From Mycobacterium sp. BK086 (GTDB lineage Bacteria; Actinomycetota; Actinomycetes; Mycobacteriales; Mycobacteriaceae), in the NCBI GenBank assembly GCA_004362315.1, contig SNWL01000004.1:744001-808000 (forward strand): a DNA stretch of 64,000 nucleotides, in the 5' to 3' direction. A program made the translations under genes and the position numbers. The notes under the pieces were generated by a model. The model ran no database searches. It was not told the DNA's origin and worked only from the letters and a program-made list of their open reading frames with translations. Positions 36,760-46,795 of the stretch are shown here, in pieces; position 1 is the first letter of the stretch; each line of letters begins with the position of its first letter.

Positions 36760-37416
36760 GTGCCAGCTGCCACGCCGACCCGCGTTCGCGGCCGTCGCGC
36801 CACCCGTCCCTCCGGGGACGATCGCGAGGCGGCCATCCTGCGCACCCTGGAGGACATGCTCGAGCGACGGCCGTTCGCCGAGATCTCGGTGGACGACCTC
36901 GCCAAGGGTGCGGGCCTGTCCCGCCCGACCTTCTACTTCTATTTCGCGTCCAAGGATGCGGTCCTGGTGCGCCTGTTCGCCACGGCGATCACCGCCTCCG
37001 GCGCGCAGCAACAGCAACAAACCGACGCCATCCCCGACCAGCCCCAGCAAGCCTGGCGTGACGGCATTTACGCCTTCTTCGATTCGCTGCGCCCGCACCG
37101 CGCGGTGGTACTGGCCGGGCTGTCCGCCATGGCCACCAACTCGGAGCTGCGCGAAATGTGGACAGCCTTCATGACCGGCTGGATCGACTACACGGCCGTG
37201 TTGATCACCCGCGAACGCGAACGCGGCGCGGCACCCGACACGATCCCGGCTCACGATCTCGCGACCGCACTGAACCTGATGAACGAGCGTGTGGTGGTCG
37301 CCGCACAGGGCAGCCAGAAGCCGGCCCTCCCGGAAGCGGCCGCCCTCGAGGCCGTCGCCCATATCTGGATTGCCAGCATCTACGGCGGGGCCAGGGACTC
37401 TGCGGCCTCGGTTTGA
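36760..37416 (+). CDS. ethR: TetR-family repressor EthR
   Basis: 218 residues from GTG 36760; an upstream extension would run into the operator. The HTH is DLAKGAGLSRPTFYFYFASK (about 47-66), nearly the same as in the tuberculosis EthR, as are RPSGDDREAAIL and AHDLATALNLMNER. The ligand-binding pocket helices are less similar. It represses ethA and probably itself through the operator just upstream. Confidence 0.95.
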   Translation: MPAATPTRVRGRRATRPSGDDREAAILRTLEDMLERRPFAEISVDDLAKGAGLSRPTFYFYFASKDAVLVRLFATAITASGAQQQQQTDAIPDQPQQAWRDGIYAFFDSLRPHRAVVLAGLSAMATNSELREMWTAFMTGWIDYTAVLITRERERGAAPDTIPAHDLATALNLMNERVVVAAQGSQKPALPEAAALEAVAHIWIASIYGGARDSAASV

Positions 37417-37471
37417 TTCCGGCTTCGCATATTGGATTCGCGTCCTGACCGGGTGGCCCTAGTCTGGCGGG

Positions 37472-40006
37472 GTGCCGGAGCCACGCCCAACGACGAGCGC
37501 CACCGTTGCCAAGCTCGCCTTGTACTGCGTGCTGGCCGGTGTCCTGGTGGCGGCCATGCTCTTTCCGCTCGCCGGCGGTGCGGGCATCGTCGTCAACCAC
37601 GCCTCGGACGTGGCCGCGCAGGATTCCGAGGACCTGATGACGGGCGAGGTGCCCACGGTCTCCACCATGGTCGACGCCGCGGGCAATCCGATCGCCTGGA
37701 TCTACGCCCAACGCCGATGGCCGGTGCCCAGCGACCGGATCGCCGACACCATGAAGTTGGCGATCGTGTCGATCGAGGACAAACGCTTCGCCGACCACAA
37801 CGGCGTCGACGTTCAGGGCACCCTGACCGGCCTCGTCGGCTATCTCAGGGGTGACCTCGACACCCGCGGCGGGTCGACGATCGAGCAGCAGTACATCAAG
37901 AACTACAACCTGTTGGTCAACGCACAGACCGACGCCGAGCGGCGGGCGGCGATCGAGACGACGCCGGCGCGCAAGCTGCGCGAGATCCGGATGGCGCTGG
38001 CCCTCGACAAGGCCATCTCGAAGCCGGAGATCCTCACCCGCTACCTCAACCTGGTCTACTTCGGCAACGGCGCCTACGGGGTTCAGGACGCCGCCAAGAC
38101 CTACTTCGGCATCAATGCCACCGAGCTCAACTGGCAGCAGGCCGCCCTGCTGGCCGGGATCGTACAGTCGACCAGCGCCCTGAATCCGTACACGAACCCC
38201 GAGGCAGCGCTGGCTCGGCGAAACGTGGTGCTCGACACGATGATCGAGAACCTTCCGGACAAGGCCGAGGCGCTGCGTGCCGCCCGCCAGGAGCCGCTGG
38301 GCATCCTGCCGCAGCCGAACAGCCTTCCGCAGGGCTGTATCGCGGCCGGCGATCGCGGGTTCTTCTGCGATTACGTGCTGCAGTATCTGGCTCGCGCTGG
38401 ACTGTCCAAGGACGACGTGGCGCGCAACGGCTACCTGATCCGGACCACGTTGGACCCGAAGGTCCAGAACAGCGTCAAGAAGGCGATCGACACCGTCGCC
38501 AGCCCGACGCTCGACGGCGTCGCCAGCGTGATGAGTGTCGTCCAGCCCGGCAAGACCAGCCACAAGGTCATCGCGATGGGCGACAACCGCAACTACGGTC
38601 TGCAGCTCGATGCCGGACAGACCGTGCAGCCCCAGCCGTTCTCGCTGGCCGGTGACGGCGCAGGCTCGATCTTCAAGATCTTCACCACGGCTGCCGCCAT
38701 GGATATGGGCATGGGCATCAACGCCCAGCTCGAGGTCCCGGCGCAGTTCCAGGGCAAGGGTCTGGGTTCCAGTTCCAGCCCGGGATGCCCCAAGGAGACC
38801 TGGTGTGTGAAGAACGCCGGCAACTACCGCAGCCCGATGAGCGTGACGGATGCGCTGGCGCAGTCGCCCAACACCGCGTTCGCCCGGTTGATCGGACAGG
38901 TCGGCGTGCAGCGTGCCGTCGACATGGCGGTCAAGTTGGGCCTTCGGTCCTATGCGGAGCCGGGCACTGCGCGGGCGTATGACCCGGACAGCAACGAGAG
39001 CCTGGCCGATTTCGTCAAACGCCAGAACCTCGGCTCGTTCACGCTGGGCCCGTTCGAACTGAATGCCCTCGAATTGTCCAATGTCGCAGCAACATTGGCC
39101 TCCGGCGGCATGTGGTGCCCGCCCAGTCCGGTCGACAAGATCTTCGACCGCAACGGGCGCGAGGTCGCCGTCGAGACGCAGGCCTGCGAGCAGGTGGTTC
39201 CCGAAGGTCTGGCCAACACGTTGGCCAATGCGCTGTCCAAGGACTCCACCGGTGGCACTGCCGCGGGTTCTGCGGGCTCGGCCGGCTGGAGCCTGCCGAT
39301 GTCGGGCAAGACCGGCACCACCGAATCGCACCGCTCTTCGGGGTTCCTCGGCTTCACGAATCAATATGCCGCCGCGAACTACATTTTCGACGACTCCACC
39401 AACCCGGGCGGCCTGTGCTCCTACCCGCTGCGCAAGTGCGGGTACGGCAATCTCTACGGCGGCAACGAGCCGGCCCGGACCTGGTTCCTGGCGATGAAGC
39501 CGGTCGCGACCGACTTCGGCCCGATCTCGCTGCCGCCCACCGACAAGCGTTACGTCGAAGGCGGCCCCGGCAGCTCGGTGCCCAGCATCACCGGCCTGAG
39601 CTTCGATGCGGCGCGAAAACGGTTGAAGGACGCCGGTTTCCAGGTGGCGGATCTGCCCACCCCGATCAACAGCTTCTCGTCGCGGGGGGCGGTCGTCGGT
39701 ACCACCCCGACGGGCAAGACCATTCCGGGCTCGATCATCACGATCAACACCAGCAACGGAATCCCGCCCGCACCGCCGCCGGATGCCGTTCCCCCGCCTC
39801 CTCCCCCGCCGCCGGACGCACCCCCGCCCGACGTCAACGTCATCAACATCCCCGGCCTGCCGCCGATCACCCTGCCGATGTGGCCACCGCCGGCACCGCC
39901 ACCACCGCCGCCGCCACCGGCGCCAGAACCACCGCCGCCCCCGCCGCCGCCGGCTCCTGAGCCGCCGCCACCACCGCCGCCGGACGCACCTCCGCCACCG
40001 GCGTAG
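37472..40006 (+). CDS. Class A penicillin-binding protein with PASTA domain
   Basis: 844 residues from GTG 37472. A membrane anchor (about 14-40) is followed by the GT51 glycosyltransferase with catalytic E102 in SIEDKRFADH, and RGGSTIEQQYIKN. The transpeptidase has SIFK (Ser at about 399), SPN (about 471) and KTGTTES. One PASTA domain (about 704-768) precedes a tail rich in proline. It makes and cross-links peptidoglycan outside the membrane. M. tuberculosis has no PBP at this place; it seems to be an extra class A enzyme (PonA3-like) of rapid growers, next to dinB. Confidence 0.92.
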   Translation: MPEPRPTTSATVAKLALYCVLAGVLVAAMLFPLAGGAGIVVNHASDVAAQDSEDLMTGEVPTVSTMVDAAGNPIAWIYAQRRWPVPSDRIADTMKLAIVSIEDKRFADHNGVDVQGTLTGLVGYLRGDLDTRGGSTIEQQYIKNYNLLVNAQTDAERRAAIETTPARKLREIRMALALDKAISKPEILTRYLNLVYFGNGAYGVQDAAKTYFGINATELNWQQAALLAGIVQSTSALNPYTNPEAALARRNVVLDTMIENLPDKAEALRAARQEPLGILPQPNSLPQGCIAAGDRGFFCDYVLQYLARAGLSKDDVARNGYLIRTTLDPKVQNSVKKAIDTVASPTLDGVASVMSVVQPGKTSHKVIAMGDNRNYGLQLDAGQTVQPQPFSLAGDGAGSIFKIFTTAAAMDMGMGINAQLEVPAQFQGKGLGSSSSPGCPKETWCVKNAGNYRSPMSVTDALAQSPNTAFARLIGQVGVQRAVDMAVKLGLRSYAEPGTARAYDPDSNESLADFVKRQNLGSFTLGPFELNALELSNVAATLASGGMWCPPSPVDKIFDRNGREVAVETQACEQVVPEGLANTLANALSKDSTGGTAAGSAGSAGWSLPMSGKTGTTESHRSSGFLGFTNQYAAANYIFDDSTNPGGLCSYPLRKCGYGNLYGGNEPARTWFLAMKPVATDFGPISLPPTDKRYVEGGPGSSVPSITGLSFDAARKRLKDAGFQVADLPTPINSFSSRGAVVGTTPTGKTIPGSIITINTSNGIPPAPPPDAVPPPPPPPPDAPPPDVNVINIPGLPPITLPMWPPPAPPPPPPPPAPEPPPPPPPPAPEPPPPPPPDAPPPPA

Positions 40007-40022
40007 CTGTCGGTCCGGCATG

Positions 40023-40036
40023 CGAACATATGTTCG
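40023..40036. promoter_or_regulatory. LexA (SOS) box overlapping the dinB start codon
   Basis: CGAACATATGTTCG is a perfect palindrome and matches the core of the mycobacterial SOS box TCGAAC-N4-GTTCGA. The ATG at 40030 is inside the box, so LexA would sit directly on the start of the gene. Confidence 0.85.
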
Positions 40037-41232
40037 TGTCCGGCGGGGCGACCATCCTGCACGCTGATCTCGACTCGTTCTACGCGTCGGTCGAGCAGCG
40101 CGATGACCCCACGCTGCGCGGTCGCCCGGTGATCGTGGGTGGCGGTGTCGTGCTGGCCGCCAGCTACGAGGCCAAGGCCTACGGCGTGCGCACCGCCATG
40201 GGTGGTCACCAGGCGCGCCGGTTGTGCCCCGCGGCGGTCGTCGTGCCGCCCCGGATGTCGGCCTACAGCCGCGCCAGTGACGACGTGTTCGAGGTCTTCC
40301 GCGACACCACTCCGCTGGTCGAGCCGGTGTCGGTGGACGAGGCTTTCCTCGACGTGTCCGGACTGCGGCGGCTGTCGGGCGATCCGGTCGCGATCGGAGC
40401 TCGCCTGCGCCAGCAGGTGCGCGAGCGGGTGGGGCTACCGATCACCGTGGGCATTGCCCGCACCAAATTCCTGGCCAAAGTGGCCAGCCAGGAGGCCAAG
40501 CCGGACGGTCTGCTGCTGGTGCCGCCGGACGCCGAGCTGGCATTTCTGCATCCGCTGCCGGTGCGGCGGCTGTGGGGCGTGGGCCCCAAGACCGCGGACA
40601 AGCTGGGGTTGCACGGTATCCACACGGTCGCCCAGGTCGCCGAGCTCAGCGAATCGATGCTGGGCTCGATGGTCGGTCCGGCGATGGGTCGCCAGCTGTA
40701 TTGCCTGTCGCGCAATATCGACCGGCGCCGGGTCACCACCGCGCACCGCCGCCGCTCGGTGGGCGCCCAGCGGGCGTTGGGCCGTCAGCGCAGGACGCCC
40801 GAGGAACTCGATGCCGTGGTGATCGGCCTCGTCGACCGGATCACCCGCCGAATGCGCACGGCGCAACGAACCGGGCGAACAGTGGTGCTGCGCTTACGTT
40901 TTGAGGACTTCACCCGCGTCACCCGCTCCCACACCATGGCCAGGGCCACCGGGTCGACCGAACCGATCCTGGCCGCCGCACGGGGACTGGTCGCCGCGGC
41001 CCAACCGTTGATCGTCGAGCGGGGCATCACGCTGATCGGGTTCGCGGTGTCCAATATCGACACCGGCGGCGCCCAGCAGTTGGAGCTGCCACTCGACGGC
41101 GGACGGCCCGACACGGTGGACCTCGATGCCGCAGTCGATCAGGTGCGTCGTCGCTACGGCAACGCGATGCTCACCCGTGGGGTACTGGTCGGCCGGGATC
41201 CCGGTCTGGAGATGCCGCACCTGCCGGACTAG
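40030..41232 (+). CDS. dinB: DNA polymerase IV (DinB3-like)
   Basis: 400 residues from ATG 40030; GTG 40036 is in frame. Y-family motifs: ADLDSFYASVE, AASYEAKAYGVRTAMG, PVSVDEAFLDVSG, and helix-hairpin-helix VGPKTADKLG. A clamp-binding peptide QLELPL sits near residue 355. Translesion or mutagenic repair synthesis. M. smegmatis has a third DinB beside ethA/ethR and a PBP, which this matches; M. tuberculosis lacks it. A LexA box covers the start, so it should be damage induced. Confidence 0.93.
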   Translation: MFVSGGATILHADLDSFYASVEQRDDPTLRGRPVIVGGGVVLAASYEAKAYGVRTAMGGHQARRLCPAAVVVPPRMSAYSRASDDVFEVFRDTTPLVEPVSVDEAFLDVSGLRRLSGDPVAIGARLRQQVRERVGLPITVGIARTKFLAKVASQEAKPDGLLLVPPDAELAFLHPLPVRRLWGVGPKTADKLGLHGIHTVAQVAELSESMLGSMVGPAMGRQLYCLSRNIDRRRVTTAHRRRSVGAQRALGRQRRTPEELDAVVIGLVDRITRRMRTAQRTGRTVVLRLRFEDFTRVTRSHTMARATGSTEPILAAARGLVAAAQPLIVERGITLIGFAVSNIDTGGAQQLELPLDGGRPDTVDLDAAVDQVRRRYGNAMLTRGVLVGRDPGLEMPHLPD

Positions 41233-41882
41233 CCGGCGGGGTGCCAGCCGCGCATCGCCGCGTCCATCCGGTCGTCGCACAGCGCCCTGACCGGCAACGG
41301 CTGCCGTCCTTCGTGGTGGCGCATGCCGTCGAGCAGCAGCGCGACGTATCGCCGCCAGAGTTCCGGGTCGACGTGACCGGCCCACTCGCTGACCGTGCCC
41401 GCGAGCATGCCCAGGATCGGCATGTCCGTGGGCTCGGCGTCCGGGCGCAGATAGCCGTCATCGCGGGCGCGCTCGACGAGTTTCGAAATCGGGGGCGTGA
41501 GGCGCAACCGCGCACATTCGACGCCGTACCCGCCATAGGCGGAGCTGTAGACCATCTCTCGCAGGCCGCGGTCCCTGGCGGTCAGTTCGCAGAGCTGTTC
41601 GACGAACCAGACGAATCCATCCCACGAATTCTCTTGCCGCAAAGCTGATTCCGCGAGGCAGACGACCTGGTCGATGCCGTCTTCGAAGATCGCGTCGAGC
41701 AGTTCCTCTTTGGTGGCGAACCGTCGGTATACCGTGCCGACTCCGACATTGGCGTGGTGGGCGACGTCATTGAGCGTCGCCTCCAAGCCGCGCACGGCGA
41801 ACAGCTCCCGCGCGGCTTCGATGATCCGCTGCCGGTTGCGCTCGGCGTCTTTGCGCAGCCCGCGGCACGGTTTGTCAACCAC
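41229..41882 (-). CDS. TetR-family regulator, divergent from mmpS/mmpL
   Basis: 217 residues from GTG 41882. HTH region TLNDVAHHANVGVGTVYRRF (about 37-56) and the usual KEELLDAIF after it. The stop overlaps the dinB stop by 4 bases. It is transcribed away from the mmpS/mmpL pair, 114 bases apart, a common arrangement for MmpL efflux repressors. A palindrome on the mmpS start site is a good candidate for its operator. Confidence 0.9.
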   Translation of the reverse strand: MVDKPCRGLRKDAERNRQRIIEAARELFAVRGLEATLNDVAHHANVGVGTVYRRFATKEELLDAIFEDGIDQVVCLAESALRQENSWDGFVWFVEQLCELTARDRGLREMVYSSAYGGYGVECARLRLTPPISKLVERARDDGYLRPDAEPTDMPILGMLAGTVSEWAGHVDPELWRRYVALLLDGMRHHEGRQPLPVRALCDDRMDAAMRGWHPAG

Positions 41883-41926
41883 ATGGCCGAGTTTAGTGAC
41901 CCTCCTTACGAAAACCAAGAACCGGA

Positions 41927-41966
41927 TTGACTCTATCCACTTATACCCTTAGATTGCCTAGCTAGG
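41927..41966 (+). promoter_or_regulatory. mmpS promoter with palindromic operator
   Basis: TTGACT (41927-41932), 16 bases, then TTAGAT (41949-41954). The palindrome CCTAGCTAGG (41957-41966) covers the expected transcription start. A TetR protein bound there would block initiation. Confidence 0.6.
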
Positions 41967-41996
41967 TCACCCCCGCCAACGTGGAAAGGCCTGAAT

Positions 41997-42422
41997 GTGA
42001 TTGCGGTACTTAAACGCATCTGGCTGCCCACGCTGATGGTGGTGGCCGTCGCCGTCGGTGTGATGAGCGTTTCCCATCTGAGGTCGGTGTTCGGCTCGGA
42101 CGGGGCGGTCGTCACGCCGGTGGGCTCGGACACCGCGGACAAGTTCAACCCGAAGGTCGTGGTTTACGAGGTGTTCGGGTCGTCCGACAGCGCAGTGATC
42201 AACTACACCGATCTCAACGGGTTGCCGCAACGGACCGGCACGGTGCCACTGCCCTGGTCGCTGCGACTCGAGACGACGGTGCCGTCCGTCATGCCAAATC
42301 TGTTGGTACAAGGCGACGGTCAATCGATCGGCTGTCGCGTCCTCGTCGACGACGAGGTCAAAGACGAGAGGACGGCCCACGGAGTGAACGCCGCGACCTA
42401 CTGCCTGGTGAAGGCGGCATGA
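41997..42422 (+). CDS. MmpS-family membrane protein
   Basis: 141 residues from GTG 41997. One N-terminal membrane helix (about 8-27), then the extracytoplasmic MmpS domain: [35 protein letters not shown], and the pair [18 protein letters not shown]...TYC with two conserved cysteines. MmpS proteins are accessory subunits of MmpL transporters. ATGA overlap with the mmpL gene. Confidence 0.93.
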   Translation: MIAVLKRIWLPTLMVVAVAVGVMSVSHLRSVFGSDGAVVTPVGSDTADKFNPKVVVYEVFGSSDSAVINYTDLNGLPQRTGTVPLPWSLRLETTVPSVMPNLLVQGDGQSIGCRVLVDDEVKDERTAHGVNAATYCLVKAA

Positions 42423-45310
42423 GTACCGTCACCGACGTTCCGACCGACACGATCCCGCCGGTCCCACCCGTCAAACGCCCTGCGCTGCCGCGTTTTATCC
42501 GGATCTTCGCCATCCCGATCGTGCTGGCTTGGGTCGCTTTGATCGCAATCCTCACCATGACGGCGCCGTCGCTTGCCGAGGTGGGCAAGCTGCGCGCGGT
42601 GTCGATGAGCCCCTCCGACGCGCCGTCCCTCATCGCCATCAAACGCGTCGGCGAGGTATTTCAGGAGTACAAAACCAGCAGTTCGGTGATGATCGTGCTC
42701 GAGGGTGACAAGCCCTTGGGCCCCGACGCACACACGTTCTACGACAAGATTGTTCGCGACCTGCGCGCCGACACGACGCACGTACAGCACGTCCAGGACT
42801 TCTGGGGTGACACGCTGACGGCCGCCGGCGCCCAAAGTATCGACGGTAAAGCCTCTTACGTTCAGGTCTACATCAGCGGCGACCAAGGCGAAACGCTCGC
42901 CAACGAATCGGTGGAGGCCGTCAGGCACATCGTCGCGACCACTCCGGCACCACCCGGTGTCAAGGCCTACGTGGCGGGCCCGTCGGCGACGACGACCGAT
43001 CAGAGCGCCGTGGGCGACGCGAGCATGGAGACGATCGAAGCGCTGACGTTCGGCGTCATCACGATCATGTTGTTGCTCATCTACCGCTCCCTCATCACGA
43101 CGGTGATCACGCTCGGCATGGTGGTGGTCGGCCTGCTCTCGTCGACAGGGGCCGTCGCTTTTCTCGGCTACCACGACGTGATCGGGTTGACCACGTTCGC
43201 CAGCAATATGGTTGTGACACTGGCTATTGCGGCAGCCACCGACTATGCGATATTCCTGATCGGCCGATATCAAGAGGCGCGCCGTAAGGGCCAGGATCGC
43301 GAGTCGGCCTACTACGACATGTACCACGGCACAGCGCACGTGGTGCTGGCCTCCGGCATGACCATCGCCGGTGCGACGCTGTGCCTGCACTTCACCCGGT
43401 TGCCGTACTTCCAGACCATGGGCATTCCGCTGGCGGTCGGCATGACCGTCGTGGTCGCTGCCGCGCTGACGCTGGGACCCGCGGTCATCTCGATCGTCAC
43501 CCGCTTCGGGCGCGTCCTAGAACCCAAGGGCAACAAGAGAGCTCGCGGCTGGCGCCGAGTCGGCGCTGCGACCGTCCGCTGGCCGGGCGCGGTACTGGTT
43601 TTCGCCGTCGTACTGTGCCTGGTCGGGCTGCTCGCGCTGCCCGGGTACCACACCACGTACAACGACCGCATCTACCTGCCCGACGATATTCCGGCCAACG
43701 TCGGCCAGGCAGCCGCGGATCGGCACTTCTCCGAGGCCAAGATGAACCCCGAGCTGGTGATGATCGAGGCCGACCACGATCTGCGAAATCCCGCTGACTT
43801 CTTGGTGATTGACAAGATCGCCAAGGCGATGTCACGGGTGAACGGTATCGCACAGGTCACCACGATCACCCGGCCCGACGGCAAGCCGATCGAACACGCC
43901 TCCCTCGCATACACGATCAGCCAGAGCGGCACCGGTCAACTGCTGAACAACGACTATCAGCAGACGATCCTGGACAACACGCTCAAACAGGCCAACGACA
44001 TGCAGGTCTCCATCGACTCGATGAGCCAGATGTACAGCATCACACTGGAACTCGCCGATGTCACGCGCCGGATGGCAGACAAGATGAAGGGCACGTCTGC
44101 CGACATCGCCGACGTTCGGGATCACCTCGCCGACTTCGACGACCAGTTCCGCCCGCTACGCAACTACTTCTATTGGGAACCGCACTGTTTCGACATTCCG
44201 ATGTGCTGGGCGCTGCGGTCGGTTTTCGACAGCCTCGACGGTATCGGGAAGATGTCGGACGACTTTCAGGACCTGGTGCCCGATATCGAGCGAATGGCCG
44301 ACCTGACGCCCCAGATGGCCGCGGTGCTGCCGGCGCAGATTCAGACGATGAAGAACCAGAAGCAGATGATGCTGAACCAGTATCAGGCGCAGAAGGCTCA
44401 GCAGGATCAGAACATGGCCCAGCAGGAAAACGCGACCGCGATGGGCAAGGCGTTCGACGCCGCCCACAACGACGACACGTTCTATCTGCCGCCGGAAGCG
44501 TTCGGAACGGCCGACTTCCAGCGCGGGATGAAGCTGTTCATGTCGCCAGACGGTCATGCGGTGCGGTTCACGGTGAATCACCAGGGCGACCCGCTCAGCG
44601 AGACGGGCACCTCGCACATTGAACCGCTGCGCACCGCGGCCGTCGACGCCATCAAGGGGACGCCGTTGGAGGGGTCGACGGTCTACGTCGGCGGTAGTGC
44701 GTCGATGAACAAGGACATGCAGCTGGGCGCCGATTACGACCTGCTCATCGCGGCGGTCGCATCGTTGATCCTGATCTTCCTGATCATGGTGGTACTGACC
44801 CGCGCGGTCGCGGCCGCGGCGGTCATCGTCGGCACGGTGGTGCTGAGTCTTGGTAGTGCCTTCGGCCTTTCGGTTCTGTTGTGGCAACACGTGATCGGGA
44901 TCCCGCTGCACTGGATGGTGCTGCCGATGTCGGTCATAGTGCTGCTCGCGGTCGGCGCGGACTACAACCTGCTGCTGGTGTCCCGGATGAAGGAGGAGTT
45001 CCACGCCGGAATCAAGACCGGCATCATCCGGTCGATGGCGGGCACGGGATCGGTGGTCACATCGGCCGGGCTGGTCTTCGCATTCACCATGATCTCGATG
45101 GCGGTCAGCGACATGATCGTCATCGGCCAGGTGGGTACGACGATCGGCCTGGGCCTGCTGTTCGACACGCTGGTCGTGCGATCGCTGCTAACCCCTTCGC
45201 TGGCAGCACTTCTCGGCCGCTGGTTCTGGTGGCCGCAACTGGTCCGCCCGCGACCGGCACCGCAGCCCTGGCCCAGCCGGGACCGCGTCCTGACACCGGT
45301 AGGCAGCTAG
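42419..45310 (+). CDS. MmpL-family RND transporter
   Basis: 963 residues from ATG 42419. Twelve membrane segments in two halves, each with a large extracytoplasmic domain. The proton-relay Asp-Tyr pairs are present in [12 protein letters not shown]-like (about residue 277) and [12 protein letters not shown] (about 847) positions. The Gln/Met-rich stretch at about 640-680 is the coiled-coil part of the second periplasmic domain. These proteins export lipids, siderophores or drugs. The TetR/MmpS/MmpL arrangement resembles the MmpS5-MmpL5 type; the cargo cannot be told. Confidence 0.94.
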   Translation: MSTVTDVPTDTIPPVPPVKRPALPRFIRIFAIPIVLAWVALIAILTMTAPSLAEVGKLRAVSMSPSDAPSLIAIKRVGEVFQEYKTSSSVMIVLEGDKPLGPDAHTFYDKIVRDLRADTTHVQHVQDFWGDTLTAAGAQSIDGKASYVQVYISGDQGETLANESVEAVRHIVATTPAPPGVKAYVAGPSATTTDQSAVGDASMETIEALTFGVITIMLLLIYRSLITTVITLGMVVVGLLSSTGAVAFLGYHDVIGLTTFASNMVVTLAIAAATDYAIFLIGRYQEARRKGQDRESAYYDMYHGTAHVVLASGMTIAGATLCLHFTRLPYFQTMGIPLAVGMTVVVAAALTLGPAVISIVTRFGRVLEPKGNKRARGWRRVGAATVRWPGAVLVFAVVLCLVGLLALPGYHTTYNDRIYLPDDIPANVGQAAADRHFSEAKMNPELVMIEADHDLRNPADFLVIDKIAKAMSRVNGIAQVTTITRPDGKPIEHASLAYTISQSGTGQLLNNDYQQTILDNTLKQANDMQVSIDSMSQMYSITLELADVTRRMADKMKGTSADIADVRDHLADFDDQFRPLRNYFYWEPHCFDIPMCWALRSVFDSLDGIGKMSDDFQDLVPDIERMADLTPQMAAVLPAQIQTMKNQKQMMLNQYQAQKAQQDQNMAQQENATAMGKAFDAAHNDDTFYLPPEAFGTADFQRGMKLFMSPDGHAVRFTVNHQGDPLSETGTSHIEPLRTAAVDAIKGTPLEGSTVYVGGSASMNKDMQLGADYDLLIAAVASLILIFLIMVVLTRAVAAAAVIVGTVVLSLGSAFGLSVLLWQHVIGIPLHWMVLPMSVIVLLAVGADYNLLLVSRMKEEFHAGIKTGIIRSMAGTGSVVTSAGLVFAFTMISMAVSDMIVIGQVGTTIGLGLLFDTLVVRSLLTPSLAALLGRWFWWPQLVRPRPAPQPWPSRDRVLTPVGS

Positions 45311-46308
45311 CCGGCGTAGCTCAGCAGCTTCTCGGCAGGCCAGGTGGTGATGATCCGCTCGATCGGAACACCGTTGTCGAGAGCCCGCTGCGCCCCGTAG
45401 CCGAGGAAGTCCAGCTGCCCGGGCGCGTGGGCGTCGGTGTCGATCGAGAAGTCGCACCCGATCTCCAGCGCCAGCTTGAGTAACCGGGTCGGCGGGTCAC
45501 GACGCTCGGGGCGCGAGTTGATCTCGACGGCGGTGTTGTTGTCCCGGCATGCGGTGAACACCTTCTCGGCGTCGAACGTCGACTCCGCCCGGATGCCGCG
45601 GTTCCCGGTGACCAGTCGGCCGGTGCAATGGCCGAGGACGGTGACCCGCGCGTCGGACACGGCGCGCACCATCCGCCGGGTCATCGCGGGGGAGTCCATC
45701 GCCAGTTTGGAGTGCACGCTGGCGACCACGATGTCGAGGCGTTCCAGCAGCTCAGGCTCCTGGTCCAGGGTGCCGTCGTCGAGGATGTCGACCTCGATGC
45801 CGGTGAGAATCCGAAACGGCGCCAACTCCTCGCGCAGTTCGTCGATCACGTCGAGCTGCTGGCGCAGCCGGTCAGCGGACAGTCCGTTCGCGATGGTCAG
45901 CCGCGGCGAGTGGTCGGTCAGCGCACAGTACTCATGGCCCAGCGCGGCGGCGGTGGTCAGCATCTCGCGGATCGGAGCTGATCCGTCCGACCAGTTCGAA
46001 TGCAGGTGTAGGTCACCGCGCAACGCCGCACGAACCTCACCCCCACCGAGATCGGCTGCAGCACCGCGTAATTCGACCAGCGTGTCGGGTTCTTGCCCCG
46101 CCCACGCCTGAGCGATGACCTTGGCCGTCTTGGGCCCGACACCGGGCAGGGACTGCCAGCTGTTGGCACGGCCGTGGCGTTCGCGGGCGTCGTCGTCCAG
46201 CGCCTCGACGACATCGGCGGCCTTGCGGTAGGCCATCACCCGCCGCGAATCCTCGCGCGCACGGTCCTTGTAGTACGCGATCTCGCGTAGTGCGACCACC
46301 GGATCCAT
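45307..46308 (-). CDS. PHP-domain phosphoesterase with helix-hairpin-helix (Rv3856c-like)
   Basis: 333 residues from ATG 46308. The N-terminal 90 residues hold a HhH motif [16 protein letters not shown] as in the 8-kDa domain of DNA polymerase X. A PHP domain follows with metal motifs [34 protein letters not shown] and IDTDAHAP. It corresponds to the C-terminal half of bacterial PolX without the polymerase palm, so it may be a DNA-repair phosphoesterase or 3'-5' exonuclease. The stop overlaps that of mmpL. Confidence 0.9.
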   Translation of the reverse strand: MDPVVALREIAYYKDRAREDSRRVMAYRKAADVVEALDDDARERHGRANSWQSLPGVGPKTAKVIAQAWAGQEPDTLVELRGAAADLGGGEVRAALRGDLHLHSNWSDGSAPIREMLTTAAALGHEYCALTDHSPRLTIANGLSADRLRQQLDVIDELREELAPFRILTGIEVDILDDGTLDQEPELLERLDIVVASVHSKLAMDSPAMTRRMVRAVSDARVTVLGHCTGRLVTGNRGIRAESTFDAEKVFTACRDNNTAVEINSRPERRDPPTRLLKLALEIGCDFSIDTDAHAPGQLDFLGYGAQRALDNGVPIERIITTWPAEKLLSYAG

Positions 46309-46366
46309 GGCTCCAGTGTGCCCCGCCGTGCCAGCGCGATTTGGCCGAGCACGCCCATCCGAGCTA

Positions 46367-46390
46367 GATTGATTGCGATTTTCATCAATC
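46367..46390. promoter_or_regulatory. ArsR-type operator
   Basis: GATTGAT (46367-46373), 10 bases, ATCAATC (46384-46390): a perfect 7-bp inverted repeat 27 bases before the ArsR start. A-T-rich 12-2-12-like palindromes of this kind are typical ArsR/SmtB sites. Confidence 0.65.
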
Positions 46391-46417
46391 CATCAATTGC
46401 TCAATCTGAGGATCGCG

Positions 46418-46795
46418 GTGCCCACCAACTTCCCCGGCGGCGACGATCGGCCGCTGTACGAGATCAAAGCGAACCTGTTCAAGGCCCTCGCTCACCCCGC
46501 ACGAATCCGAGTCCTCGAGATCCTGTCCGCTGGCGACGAACCCACCGCGGTGAGCGAGATCTTGGCCGCCACCGATATCGAGCCGACGCTGCTGTCCCAG
46601 CACCTGTCCGTCCTCAAACGCCACAATGTCGTGACGGCGGAGCGCGTCGGCAATGCCGTCTTCTACCGACTCGCCCACCCCTCGATCCGCGAACTGCTCG
46701 TGACCGCGCGCAGCTTTCTGGCCGACACCCTCAAAGCCCGGCGCGAACAGTTGGAGGCGTTCGACGCGCTGCCGCCGGTGGGCAATCCGCGATGA
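46418..46795 (+). CDS. ArsR-family regulator
   Basis: 125 residues from GTG 46418, with GAGG 6 bases upstream. Winged HTH: KALAHPARIRVLEILS, then TAVSEILAATDIEPTLLSQHLSVLKRHNVV and the wing VGNAVFYRLAHP. There is no metal-binding cysteine cluster in the usual helix, so the signal may be redox, anion or other. It overlaps the SulP gene (ATGA) and has its own palindrome upstream, so it probably represses the operon. Confidence 0.92.
   Translation: MPTNFPGGDDRPLYEIKANLFKALAHPARIRVLEILSAGDEPTAVSEILAATDIEPTLLSQHLSVLKRHNVVTAERVGNAVFYRLAHPSIRELLVTARSFLADTLKARREQLEAFDALPPVGNPR

Noticed and set aside
37205-40021. 938-codon open frame on the minus strand opposite ethR and the PBP gene
   Set aside because: It crosses two certain genes and translates to Arg/Gly/Val-rich text with no motifs.
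46318-46791. N-terminal extension of the SulP protein
   Set aside because: The extension runs through the ArsR gene in another frame; ATG 46792 with ATGA overlap fits the family start.
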